From JAIYDJ01 sp031400505 (lineage in GTDB: Bacteria > Pseudomonadota > Alphaproteobacteria > Rhodobacterales > Rhodobacteraceae): a stretch of 52,197 nt of DNA. The translations under genes were made by a program, and so were the position numbers. Below the pieces are notes generated by a model. It saw nothing but the letters and a program-made list of their open reading frames with translations. It searched no databases and was not told where the DNA came from. Shown one piece after another: positions 16,559-25,489 of the stretch (positions are counted from its first letter, which is position 1; every line of letters begins with the position of its first letter). The stretch is from NCBI GenBank assembly GCA_031400505.1, contig JANNPZ010000037.1:1-52197 (forward strand), in the 5' to 3' direction.

Positions 16559-18082
16559 TCACCATCGCATTCCCAGCTTGTTCATCACCCGTTCGGCCAG
16601 AACGTCCAGCGGCTGATAAAACGCATGAACCGCATAGATCGTCGCCGGCACGCCGATCAGGATGACCATCACCAGGGCCAGTTTCAAAAGCCGCCGCCGC
16701 ATCACTTCGCCCTTGGTGCGGATGTAGGGAATGGTGGTGATCGGCGAAATTCCCAGCTTGTTCACCAGATCGACCGGCCTGCGCGCCGTGGTATTGAGCA
16801 CTTCCATCAGCACGACCAGGGCCAGCCCCGCCATGATGCCGATCAGGCCGCCACCGCCTGCAATCAGGATGCGGTTCGGGCGCGTGGGGCGGTTGGGGAC
16901 AGTGGGCTGTTCCAGCACGCTGATCCGCTGGCCGCGCGACAGCAACTCGATCCGCTCGCCGGTATTGGCGCGCGACAGCCGTTCGATGGCCTGATTGTAC
17001 TGGTTCTGGATGTTGTTGTAGCCGCGCTCCAGCCCTTCCAGGGCAATGCCGTTCGCGGGTGTCCGCGCGATCGAGTCTGTCACGGCCTGCAGTTCTGTAT
17101 CGGCCAGCGCCCGCTGCTCTTGCAGGATCTCGATCCGGGTGTCGATCTGGGCCAGTTGCACATCCAGCACTGACATCGGGCCAGCGTCATCGCCGCTGGC
17201 CTGCGCCCCTGCGGTCAAGGCGCTTTCCATCTGGCTAACGCGGGCCTTCAAGACCTTGATCCGCGGGTTTTCAGCGGAATAGACCAGCAGCGCATTGGAA
17301 AGTTCCTGCCGCAGACGTTCCAGCTCGCGCTCTTCGGCGGTGGGGGCGGCTCCTGTGACGCCCTCGACCCGGCCGGTAGATTCGAAAATCTGCACCATCC
17401 GGTCCCGCTGATCGCGCAAGGATGCAACTTCGCGGTCATTCTGCGACAACCGCTCTTCCAGGCTGGACTGGCGGCTCAGCCGGAAACCCAGGCTTTCGGG
17501 CAAGGCATCGGCATTGGCCGTCTTGAACGTGATGATTTCCTTGCTTCTGGTATCCAGCTCGCCAGACAGCCGATCCACTTCCTGCTGGAAGAATTCCTGG
17601 GTCTGCCCGGCCCGGCCCACGCGGAACTCCACGTTGTCCTGCAAGATCAGGGTTAGGTATTCGTTCAGCACCGCCGCGCTTTTCTGGCCCGAACGCGCCT
17701 CGAAGCTGAGCGTCATGATCGAGGCAGCGCTTGCCCCGGTCAGGGTGCGGATTGTGGTCCGCGAGCGCATGGCGCTGACGATCTCGTCGGGATTGAGCGT
17801 GTCGATATCGCTCAACACATCAAGGCGGCGCGCGATGTCCAGCATGTTTGCGCGTGTCAGCAAGCGCTGTTCAAGCAGTTGCATCGTCTCGAGTGTGGGC
17901 GTGGTCACAGTCGAGGTCGCCAGATCGGTGGGGATCTGCGGCTTTTCCAGCACCAGCCGCACTTCGGACACATAAGCTGCCGGCAACGACACCGCCACAA
18001 CCACCGCCATCGCCGCGATCATCGTGGCCACGATCAGAAAGTAGGGAAGGCGGCGCAAAAAGACCGAAAAATAATAGCCCAT
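16559..18082 (-). CDS. Wzz/GNVR polysaccharide chain-length determinant
   Basis: 507 residues. A membrane segment near 14-34 is followed by the Wzz domain, a long coiled coil (about 170-370), the GNVR-like segment and the Pro-rich motif EQPTVPNRPTRPNR just before a second membrane segment (about 407-430). Unlike a standard Wzz it has a third hydrophobic segment near the C-terminus (LALVMVILIGVPATIYAV). It sets chain length and forms the periplasmic part of a split Wzc with the kinase 37 bases downstream. The ATPase gene ends 12 bases upstream. Confidence 0.93.
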   Translation of the reverse strand: MGYYFSVFLRRLPYFLIVATMIAAMAVVVAVSLPAAYVSEVRLVLEKPQIPTDLATSTVTTPTLETMQLLEQRLLTRANMLDIARRLDVLSDIDTLNPDEIVSAMRSRTTIRTLTGASAASIMTLSFEARSGQKSAAVLNEYLTLILQDNVEFRVGRAGQTQEFFQQEVDRLSGELDTRSKEIITFKTANADALPESLGFRLSRQSSLEERLSQNDREVASLRDQRDRMVQIFESTGRVEGVTGAAPTAEERELERLRQELSNALLVYSAENPRIKVLKARVSQMESALTAGAQASGDDAGPMSVLDVQLAQIDTRIEILQEQRALADTELQAVTDSIARTPANGIALEGLERGYNNIQNQYNQAIERLSRANTGERIELLSRGQRISVLEQPTVPNRPTRPNRILIAGGGGLIGIMAGLALVVLMEVLNTTARRPVDLVNKLGISPITTIPYIRTKGEVMRRRLLKLALVMVILIGVPATIYAVHAFYQPLDVLAERVMNKLGMRW

Positions 18083-18094
18083 CGAATTTCAAAC

Positions 18095-18946
18095 CTATGT
18101 TTCTGCACTGGTCATGTTTCGGGCACCAAAGAAGACCCCGTCTGACAGTACGGATTGTACGGTGTCAGCCGTCACGAGCTTGCTTTCGCTGCTCCAGGAA
18201 TAAAGCATCGAAAAATCGCACAGCTGATTTACCAGTCGCGGGATCCCGTCCGTTACGCTGAAGATGATGTCGCAGGCTTCGGGTGTGAATTCCTGACCGC
18301 TGCCCCCCACGGTCTTCAGCCGATGTGCGATGTACTGGCGCATGGTTTCAAGGTCCATGGCAGAAAGATGAAAGCTTGCCGTGACACGCTGCGCCAGCTG
18401 CCGCATGTTGGGTTTGCGCACCATGTCGCGCAATTCAGGCTGACCGACCAGGATCAGCTGGATCAGCTCGTCCTTGTTGGTGTTGATATTGGTGAGCATG
18501 CGCAGTTCTTCCAGCCCTTCGGTTGAAAGGTTCTGCGCCTCGTCGAAAATCAGGATCACGCGCCGGCCTTCGGCATATTCGCGCAACAGGAAGTCCTGAA
18601 AGGTCTGAAACATCGCCACATATCTGGAACTGCGGGTAAAGGGCACCGACAGCGCGTTCAGCACCCATTCCATCAACTCGCCGCGCCCGCCCTGGGCGTT
18701 CGAGATCAGCCCCACGGTCACATTTTCCTCGATCTTGCTCAGCAGTTCCTGCAAGAGCGTGGTCTTTCCCGCGCCGATCTCGCCCGTGATCAGCGTGATG
18801 GGCGCGCGCGAGACGATGCCGAATTCAAGGACCGAATAGGCGCGTGTGTGCTGCTTGGACCAGAACAGGAATGCCTTGTCAGGCAGCAGTGTAAACGGGC
18901 GCTCGGTGAGCCCGAAGAAATCGGCATAAAGCATTTCAGTCGACAT
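18095..18946 (-). CDS. Exosortase-locus ExeA-like AAA ATPase
   Basis: 283 residues. It begins with MLYADFFGLTERPFTLLPD, typical of the secretion ATPase found in PEP-CTERM/exosortase polysaccharide loci. Walker A is GEIGAGKT (55-62) and Walker B VILIFDEAQNLS; an arginine-finger region follows. The family is related to ExeA/GspA ATPases of type II secretion, and its role in polysaccharide export is not settled. It is the first gene of the leftward arm, divergent from the initiating sugar transferase across a 640-base control region. Confidence 0.9.
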   Translation of the reverse strand: MSTEMLYADFFGLTERPFTLLPDKAFLFWSKQHTRAYSVLEFGIVSRAPITLITGEIGAGKTTLLQELLSKIEENVTVGLISNAQGGRGELMEWVLNALSVPFTRSSRYVAMFQTFQDFLLREYAEGRRVILIFDEAQNLSTEGLEELRMLTNINTNKDELIQLILVGQPELRDMVRKPNMRQLAQRVTASFHLSAMDLETMRQYIAHRLKTVGGSGQEFTPEACDIIFSVTDGIPRLVNQLCDFSMLYSWSSESKLVTADTVQSVLSDGVFFGARNMTSAET

Positions 18947-19588
18947 GGGGTGCCCGGGTATCCATATTTTGCCGCAACGCCACCGATCCGGTCGGCTTCA
19001 CTTGTGTCGTAAGGCTCGGGATGAGGCGCGCCTTTGTCATCCAAGCCTTACAGTCCTGATCCCACCCTATAAACCGAAATCTTCCTAGGGTGTTTCACCA
19101 AAGGATTCATCCCTTTTGTTCACAAGACCGCATGCAGATATTCCCGTCTCACGGCTTCATGGCATTTTCACGACCGATGCTCCAGTTTCTTGTCCCCCGC
19201 GGATGTCGGACGCATCCTGCCAAATGGGGATCGGCGGCGGACTTTGCGAGGTTTGTCATCCATTGCACGGGATCTGTGTGACATTCCCGGGCAGTTTGCG
19301 AAAACTGTCTGGAATACGGCGACATTTCGCTCTTGCAGCAAGTTCGGACTGCGCCTGCAATATGACGTTTTTGTGATGTATATCAATTTCTTACACATAA
19401 CCCACCTTTGAAGCATCAGGAAAATTGTTTGCTTGATGCTGCAGTAACTGCTAAAATTTTATGGTGAGAAGTCTTTCGCGACAGAGAATCGTTCAGGCGA
19501 ACTGAAGGTGTTCGGTAACACCCAGGGTTGCATTTGATAAGGGCGGATGCCCGGAAATTGCTGTTTGTATTTTGAGGAGCGTCGCGCC
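18947..19588. other. Gene-free divergent control region of the polysaccharide locus
   Basis: About 640 bases, the longest non-coding stretch, lying between the two arms of the locus. It becomes AT-rich to the right, where a promoter candidate is seen (listed separately). The rest contains no convincing frame, repeat array or hairpin. Its length suggests regulator binding sites, but no regulator is encoded on the plasmid. Confidence 0.6.
19429..19457 (+). promoter_or_regulatory. Probable sigma-70 promoter for the sugar transferase arm
   Basis: TTGCTT (19429-19434) and TAAAAT (19452-19457) are separated by 17 bases in an AT-rich context, leaving a leader of about 125 bases before the GTG start at 19589. 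Confidence 0.5.
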
Positions 19589-20299
19589 GTGACCATCACA
19601 TTCAAGCCTATTCCTGGTGCTGCCGCTGCGGAACGTGTGCTGCCCGCCCGCGTGACACTGCCCGCACAGCCGGTTTTCCTGCCTGTTGTCGAAGGGGTCT
19701 ACAACCGTATTGGCAAGCGTGTGCTGGATGTGGCTCTGGTGGTGTTGAGCGTGCCACTGGTGGTGCCGCTTGTTCTGCTGATTTCCCTGTTGGCGATGCG
19801 GGACGGCTCGTCGCCGTTCTATCTGCAGGACCGCGTCGGTCGTCACGGCCGCTTGTTTCGTCTGGTCAAGATCCGCAGCATGGTGCCTGATGCCGATGTG
19901 CTGTTGGCCGCCCATCTGGCCGCCGATCCAGTGGCTTGCGCCGAATGGGAGAGCACTCAGAAGCTGAAGAGCGATCCGCGGATCACCGCGCTTGGGCGGC
20001 TTATCCGCAAAACCTCGCTCGATGAATTGCCGCAACTGTGGAACGTGCTTGTAGGTGACATGTCGCTTGTCGGGCCGCGCCCGATGATGCCACAGCAAAA
20101 GGTGCTCTATCCGGGACAGGCATATTTCCTGCTGCGTCCGGGTATAACCGGGCCGTGGCAGGTTTCGGATCGCAACGAAAGCACCTTTGCCGCGCGTGCG
20201 GTGTTCGACACGCGATATGCCGAGCACCTGTCGCTGAAGACGGATCTGAACCTCTTGCTGCGCACATTGCATGTCGTGGCGCGCTGCACCGGATACTGA
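19589..20299 (+). CDS. Initiating undecaprenyl-phosphate sugar phosphotransferase
   Basis: 236 residues from GTG 19589, chosen because of the ribosome site GAGGAG; the frame is open slightly upstream. There is one membrane hairpin (RVLDVALVVLSVPLVVPL, about 50-72), then the classical bacterial sugar transferase blocks: FYLQDRVGRHGRLFRLVKIRS, DPRITALGRLIRKTSLDELP, QLWNVLVGDMSLVGPRP and ITGPWQVSDR. It loads the first sugar-1-phosphate onto undecaprenyl phosphate at the inner membrane. It has the short form of the family (no extra N-terminal membrane domain). It heads the rightward arm of the locus. Confidence 0.95.
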   Translation: MTITFKPIPGAAAAERVLPARVTLPAQPVFLPVVEGVYNRIGKRVLDVALVVLSVPLVVPLVLLISLLAMRDGSSPFYLQDRVGRHGRLFRLVKIRSMVPDADVLLAAHLAADPVACAEWESTQKLKSDPRITALGRLIRKTSLDELPQLWNVLVGDMSLVGPRPMMPQQKVLYPGQAYFLLRPGITGPWQVSDRNESTFAARAVFDTRYAEHLSLKTDLNLLLRTLHVVARCTGY

Positions 20300-20643
20300 C
20301 TGCCGATCTGGCGACGCAGCGGATGGCACGTCCTGCGCAAAGCGGCGGCTGCCTGCGTGGCGGGAAGAATTCCGGTTTGCGCAGTCTTCTTGTCAAGCAA
20401 AAGCCATTTTCCGCTGTCACAGCAACATGGGCGTGCTTGCGGGAAACCCTCAGGTCAGGACACAGGTTGGCGGCGTTTGTGCTGACATGTTATGCTGTCG
20501 TGGGATATGAGATCGGAAACTGAAGCTGTATGCATGGCTTGGGGATTTGCAACAGCAGTCACTGCACGCCCGGATGCCCTCTCGGGGAGGGTGACTGGAT
20601 GACCCTGCCCGGCCGGGCCAAGTAAGGGCCGGGCCAAGAAAGA
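20300..20643. other. Gene-free stretch before the TPR lipoprotein
   Basis: About 340 bases with no gene. It holds a direct repeat of GGCCGGGCCAAG (20611-20622 and 20627-20638) immediately before the start of the TPR lipoprotein gene, and a loose hairpin around 20587-20606. A separate promoter here is possible but I cannot place one. Confidence 0.5.
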
Positions 20644-23127
20644 ATGGTTGGATTGATGTTGAAGCGGGCTGTTTTGAGTATCTGTCTGATGCTGGCGCTG
20701 GGATCTCTGGCGGGGTGCGAATCCTCTGAAGAGCGGGCAGAGGGCTATTATCTGGCCGGGATGGCTTTGCTGGAACAGGGAGACGCCGATCGGGCGCTGG
20801 TCGAGTTCCGCAACGTGTTCAAGTACAACGGTCGCCATTTGAAGGCCCGCATGGCCTATGCGCAGGTCGAGCGTGACCGTGGCAACATCTCGTCCGCCTA
20901 CAGCCAGTATCTGCGGGTCGTCGAGCAATATCCCGATAATTTCGAGGCTGTGCGCGCCCTGGCGGAACTGGCCGTCCAGACCGCGAATTGGGAAGCTGCC
21001 CGCCGGTATGGCAAGATCGCGCTGGATCTGCAGCCCGCCGATCCGCTGACCCGGGCTGTGGTGGCCGCAACGGCCTATCAGACGGCGCTGGAAGCCAAGG
21101 ACGAGCCCGCGCGCGAGGCCGTGGTGGCCGAGGCCCGAACTCTGGTTGCGGAACTGCCTTCCTCGCTGATCCCGCGCCGGATCCTGATCGATGCCGCGCT
21201 GCGTGACCAGAACTGGACGACGGCGCTGGCCGAGATTGATGCAGGCATCGCGGTGCAGCCCGACTTGCGCGATCTTTACACCCTGCGGCTTGGCGTCTTG
21301 AACCAGTTGGGCGACAAGGTGGCCCTCGAGGCGCAGCTGAAGGATATGACGCAGCGCTATCCCGATGACCCGGCCGTGCATGCCACTTTGGTGCGCTGGT
21401 ATTTGTCGCAAGACAACACCGACGCTGCCGAGGCGTATCTGCGCGACAGAATAACCCAACTGGCCGCCGATCCCGAAAAGCAGGTCGAAGCCCGGTTTGC
21501 CTTGGTTCGTTTCCTTGTCGATGCGCGCGGCTCTGAGATCGCCCGGGCCGAACTGGATGCCATTCTTGCCACCAAACCTGCCGACCCGGCTCCGTTCCGG
21601 TCGTTGCGCGCGGGTCTGGACTTTGAGGCGGGCGCACAGGAGGTGGCGATTGCCGAGATGGAAGATATCCTGATCGGAGAGACGTCATCCATCCAGACCC
21701 ATAGAATTCGCATCGGTCTGGCACAGATGTTGTTCAGCACCGGCAATCAGGTGGGGGCGCGGGCGGAAGTCGAAAAAGTGCTGGCCGAAGATCCGACCCA
21801 GGTCGAGGCACTGAAGCTGAAGGCCAGTTGGCTGATTGGTGACGACAAGACCGGGGATGCGATGCTTGCCCTGCGGGCCGCCCTGAGCCAGAGCCCCCGC
21901 GATTTTGTCGTGATGTCGCTGATGGCGCAGGCACATGAGCGGGACGGCAACCGCGATCTGATGGGGGAAATGCTGTCTCTCGCCGTAGAGGCCTCCAACC
22001 GCGCGCCAGTGGAATCTCTGCGCTATGCGACCTTTCTGATCGGGGATGAAAAGTATCTGGCGGCGGAAGAGGTCTTGCTGAACGCCCTGCGCCTTGCGCC
22101 GCAGAATGCCGATATCCTCTCGCTTCTGGGCTCGCTTTATATCCAGATGGGCGACTGGGCCCGCAGCGAACAGGTGACCGCCCAGTTGCGCGGCCTTGGC
22201 ACGCCCGAGGCAACGACAGGGGCCAACAACCTGACGGCCCGCCAATACGCCGGGCAAAAGCGCGACGCCGATCTGACCGGGTTTCTGGAAAACCTGTCAC
22301 AGGATACGGGCGGCGCCCTGAGCGTGGACGCTGCCCTGATCCGCACCCACCTGAGTACGGGCAATCTTCAGGCAGCGCTGGAGCAGTCGAGGGAAATGCT
22401 GGCCAAGGACCCGACCGATGCATCGCGCCGGTTCGTTCATGCCTCTGTCCTGGCGCAATCAGGGGCCGAGGCCGAGGCCGAGGACATCTTCCGCGCGCTT
22501 CTGGCCGAAAATGACCAGCTGGAAGGCGTCTGGTCGGCGCTTTACTCGCTGATATCGATCCGCAAGGACGAGGCTGCGGCCGCCGAGGTCCTGGAGGCCG
22601 GTCTGAAAGCCCTGCCTGCCAGTGTCTCGCTGCGCTGGATCAAGGCGACCAGTTTGCAAAACAAAGGCGATCTGGACGGCGCGATAACGGTCTACGAGGC
22701 GCTTTATTCCGAAAACAGCAGCTCTACGATTTTTGCAAACAACCTCGCCAGTCTGCTGTCGGTCGCCCGCAATGACCCCGAAAGTCTGGAGCGGGCCTAT
22801 GTTGTCGCACGTCGGCTGCGCGGGTCCGATGTACCGGCTTTCCAGGACACCTATGGCTGGATCCTGTTCCTGCGCGGCAATCTGGACGAGGCCCTGGCCA
22901 ATCTGGAGCCGGCGGCCAAGGGGCTGACCGATGATCCGGGGGCTCAGTTTCGTCTTGGCATGACCTATGCCAAACTTGGCCGCGTCGAAGATGCGCTGGC
23001 ACAGTTTGCGCTTGTCGACGGACTTAGCCGCGCAGATTTTTCGGACGAAAGCCGCAAACAGATGGAAGCCGAACGGGCACGGTTGACCCGACCTGACGGT
23101 CAGGCCCCGGCAACCAGCGGAAATTGA
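20644..23127 (+). CDS. PrsT-like TPR-repeat lipoprotein of exosortase loci
   Basis: 827 residues. The signal peptide carries lipobox LAGC (Cys near 24; the start could also be Met5). Many tetratricopeptide repeats fill the rest, for instance GYYLAGMALLEQGDADRALV and QFRLGMTYAKLGRVEDALAQ. Length and position match the PEP-CTERM-system TPR lipoprotein PrsT, found beside exosortases and Wza-like proteins and thought to help polysaccharide passage across the periplasm, as AlgK or BcsC TPRs do. The Wza-like gene follows 170 bases later. Confidence 0.92.
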   Translation: MVGLMLKRAVLSICLMLALGSLAGCESSEERAEGYYLAGMALLEQGDADRALVEFRNVFKYNGRHLKARMAYAQVERDRGNISSAYSQYLRVVEQYPDNFEAVRALAELAVQTANWEAARRYGKIALDLQPADPLTRAVVAATAYQTALEAKDEPAREAVVAEARTLVAELPSSLIPRRILIDAALRDQNWTTALAEIDAGIAVQPDLRDLYTLRLGVLNQLGDKVALEAQLKDMTQRYPDDPAVHATLVRWYLSQDNTDAAEAYLRDRITQLAADPEKQVEARFALVRFLVDARGSEIARAELDAILATKPADPAPFRSLRAGLDFEAGAQEVAIAEMEDILIGETSSIQTHRIRIGLAQMLFSTGNQVGARAEVEKVLAEDPTQVEALKLKASWLIGDDKTGDAMLALRAALSQSPRDFVVMSLMAQAHERDGNRDLMGEMLSLAVEASNRAPVESLRYATFLIGDEKYLAAEEVLLNALRLAPQNADILSLLGSLYIQMGDWARSEQVTAQLRGLGTPEATTGANNLTARQYAGQKRDADLTGFLENLSQDTGGALSVDAALIRTHLSTGNLQAALEQSREMLAKDPTDASRRFVHASVLAQSGAEAEAEDIFRALLAENDQLEGVWSALYSLISIRKDEAAAAEVLEAGLKALPASVSLRWIKATSLQNKGDLDGAITVYEALYSENSSSTIFANNLASLLSVARNDPESLERAYVVARRLRGSDVPAFQDTYGWILFLRGNLDEALANLEPAAKGLTDDPGAQFRLGMTYAKLGRVEDALAQFALVDGLSRADFSDESRKQMEAERARLTRPDGQAPATSGN

Positions 23128-23297
23128 ACCAAATCCGCGGCAAAAGATCGCAATAGGGCAAATCTGCCGCAGCCGCGCGATGTTTTGCACATCTTGGTGG
23201 ATAGCATGTTTTGCAAGTCTGGAAAAACCGGTTAAAAAATGCACAAGCTGAGAAGTGCAAAAGAACACCGATCTGGTGCTGCAGTCAGGGATCCATC

Positions 23298-23915
23298 ATG
23301 TTGAAATTCGTCGTTGGCTTTCTTTTGGCCTTGAGTGCCGCCACAGGAGCACTGGCTCAGTCTGGCTACAGCATTCAGCCCGGGGACGTGATCCAGATCG
23401 ATGTGCTGGAAGATGCCAGCCTTAACCGCAGCGTTCTTGTGCTTCCCGATGGCAGTATAAACTTCCCGCTGGTGGGGGCGGTTCAGGCCGGGGGGCGCAC
23501 TCCGGAGGCGGTTCAGGCCGCCATCACCGCAAGTATCGCGCCCAATTTCGCGTCTCCTCCGACCGTCTTCGTGTCGGTCCGGTCGCTTGGGGTCCGCGCG
23601 CTGCCTGCGGGCAGTTCTGGCCCGGCCGTGGCTCCCGGCATCAGCATCTACATCCTGGGCGAGGCCACCAGCCCTGGCAAGAAGTCGGTGGCACCGGGAA
23701 CCACCTTGCTGCAGTTTCTGGCCGAGGCGGGCGGCGTGACGAAGTTTGCCGCCACCAAACGCATCCAGTTGCGCCGGACCGACCCGAAAAACGGTTCGGA
23801 AAAGGTCTATACCTTCAACTACCGGGCCATACAGGCGGGGGAGGCCACGCCACAGACCATCGTTCTGGCCCCGGGTGATGTGATTGTGGTTCCCGAACGC
23901 CGCCTGTTCGAGTGA
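23298..23915 (+). CDS. Wza-like polysaccharide export protein (Poly_export/SLBB)
   Basis: 205 residues from ATG 23298 (AGGGA ribosome site). The signal peptide ends ALA-Q near residue 21 with no lipobox Cys, unlike Escherichia coli Wza. The Poly_export domain (YSIQPGDVIQIDVLED, VLPDGSINFPLVGAV) is followed by an SLBB domain (ILGEATSPGKKSVAPGTTLL). It is short, lacking the C-terminal amphipathic helix that forms Wza's outer-membrane pore, so the beta-barrel gene next door may provide the pore. Its stop overlaps the next start by four bases (GTGA). Confidence 0.93.
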   Translation: MLKFVVGFLLALSAATGALAQSGYSIQPGDVIQIDVLEDASLNRSVLVLPDGSINFPLVGAVQAGGRTPEAVQAAITASIAPNFASPPTVFVSVRSLGVRALPAGSSGPAVAPGISIYILGEATSPGKKSVAPGTTLLQFLAEAGGVTKFAATKRIQLRRTDPKNGSEKVYTFNYRAIQAGEATPQTIVLAPGDVIVVPERRLFE

Positions 23916-25351
23916 TCGAAACCATGAAGAAGCGCCATTCCCACCTTTCCGCCGGATTGGGTGCCGCCGCCTGTCTCGCTGTGGGCGCGATTGTTGGCGG
24001 GACGGTCTTTGCTCAGGAAAGTGATGAGACGGCGGGTGGATTGCGGCTTACCTTGGGGATCAGCGGCACGCTGCGGGCCGATGACAATCCCGACCTGTCC
24101 TTTGGCGACAAGAACGCGACGGTGTTTCAGGACACCCGGCTGTCTTTCGGGCTGATCAATGAAACCGCGGTCGATACGCTGCAGATAAACCTGAATACCG
24201 GCCTGCGCTTGCTCAACGAATCGCAAGGTGGGTTTGATGCCAGCATCGATGACCCCCGCGTCAGTTTCAGTTATGCGCGCCAGGGCGTGAACAGCAGTTT
24301 CGGGGTCACCGCGAATGCCCGGCAGACCCGGCTGGAGTTTTTCGATCCCCTGGTGGTCCCTGACCCGGTCGAGGGCGAGCCGACGGATTCGACCGATCTG
24401 ATCCTCTCGACAGGCACACGGCTGTCCTACAATCTGGGGAGCACCCTGGAGTTGGGGTTGAATGACCCGCTCGGGCTTCGGCTAGAGGCCCGCCATCAGC
24501 AACGCGATTACAATGATGTGACGGACCCCGATCTGTTCGACACCACGACCAACACACTGAGCGCGACCTTGCGTTACGATCTGTCGCCGGTGCTCTCGAC
24601 ACGGCTGCGTCTGTCCAACCAGCAGTATTCTGCGGCCGACACGCTGGACACCGAACGGCAGACCCAGGAATACACCTTCGGGGCGGCTCTTGATCTGACG
24701 AAGACGCTGGTCCTTGATGTCAGTCTGGGTGCCACCCGCATCACCACCGACGAGACGATCGCCAGCCTTCGGCAATCGCGCGAGCAGAACGGCACCAATG
24801 CGTCGGCGTCGCTGGTGCAGGAAATGACGAATGGCACAGTGGCATTCAGCTTCATCCGCAGCTTTGGCGTCAATGACGCGCGCGACTCGGTCGAAATCAG
24901 CCGCCAGCTCGATTTGCCGCGCGGCAGTCTGGAAGCGGCCTTCGGGGCAACGCGGGGCGACGAGGGCAATACCGAAGCCACGCTGCGTCTGGCTTACGTG
25001 CAGGATCTGGCCCGCGGTTCGGTGTCGGCGTCGGTGCGGCGCAATGTTTCGACCAACACGCTGAACGAGGATGTGCTGACCACGCAGGCCAGTCTCGGCT
25101 ACCAGACCGATCTGACCGCGATCTCGTCCCTGTCGCTGGGCCTTGACTACATCCGTACGGCCGATGGCGGCTCGGGTGCTGCAACCGATCAGGAACGCGC
25201 CACTCTGCGGGCAAGCTATAGCCGCGATCTGACCGAGGATGTCGCGCTGACAGCAGGCTATCAGCACCGTCTGAGCAACGAAGACAGCGATCAGGCAAAT
25301 TCCAATTCAGTGTTCGTGACCATCAGCCGCAAGTTCAACCTGCGGCCCTGA
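23912..25351 (+). CDS. Outer-membrane beta-barrel protein of the exosortase locus
   Basis: 479 residues counted from the GTG that overlaps the upstream stop; the ATG at 23924 is an equally good start. A signal peptide ends at VFA-Q near residue 34. The remainder alternates polar and aromatic/hydrophobic residues in many strands (e.g. TNTLSATLRYDLSPVLSTRL, ATLRASYSRDLTEDVALTAG), as in the PEP-CTERM-system outer-membrane barrel family. It probably forms the polysaccharide exit channel with the short Wza-like protein to which it is translationally coupled. Confidence 0.88.
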   Translation: MIETMKKRHSHLSAGLGAAACLAVGAIVGGTVFAQESDETAGGLRLTLGISGTLRADDNPDLSFGDKNATVFQDTRLSFGLINETAVDTLQINLNTGLRLLNESQGGFDASIDDPRVSFSYARQGVNSSFGVTANARQTRLEFFDPLVVPDPVEGEPTDSTDLILSTGTRLSYNLGSTLELGLNDPLGLRLEARHQQRDYNDVTDPDLFDTTTNTLSATLRYDLSPVLSTRLRLSNQQYSAADTLDTERQTQEYTFGAALDLTKTLVLDVSLGATRITTDETIASLRQSREQNGTNASASLVQEMTNGTVAFSFIRSFGVNDARDSVEISRQLDLPRGSLEAAFGATRGDEGNTEATLRLAYVQDLARGSVSASVRRNVSTNTLNEDVLTTQASLGYQTDLTAISSLSLGLDYIRTADGGSGAATDQERATLRASYSRDLTEDVALTAGYQHRLSNEDSDQANSNSVFVTISRKFNLRP

Positions 25352-25489
25352 CCGCTTGCCTGGTTGGGCCGCGGACCGGTTCAGGGCGACTTGGGGTTTG
25401 TAGAGCCTGCCCTGATGTCATATTATTGCCTGACGTGACGGTTAAACCGGCCTTGCCGGCGGTTTGGGCAAGATCTGGGTGGTTGGGTG

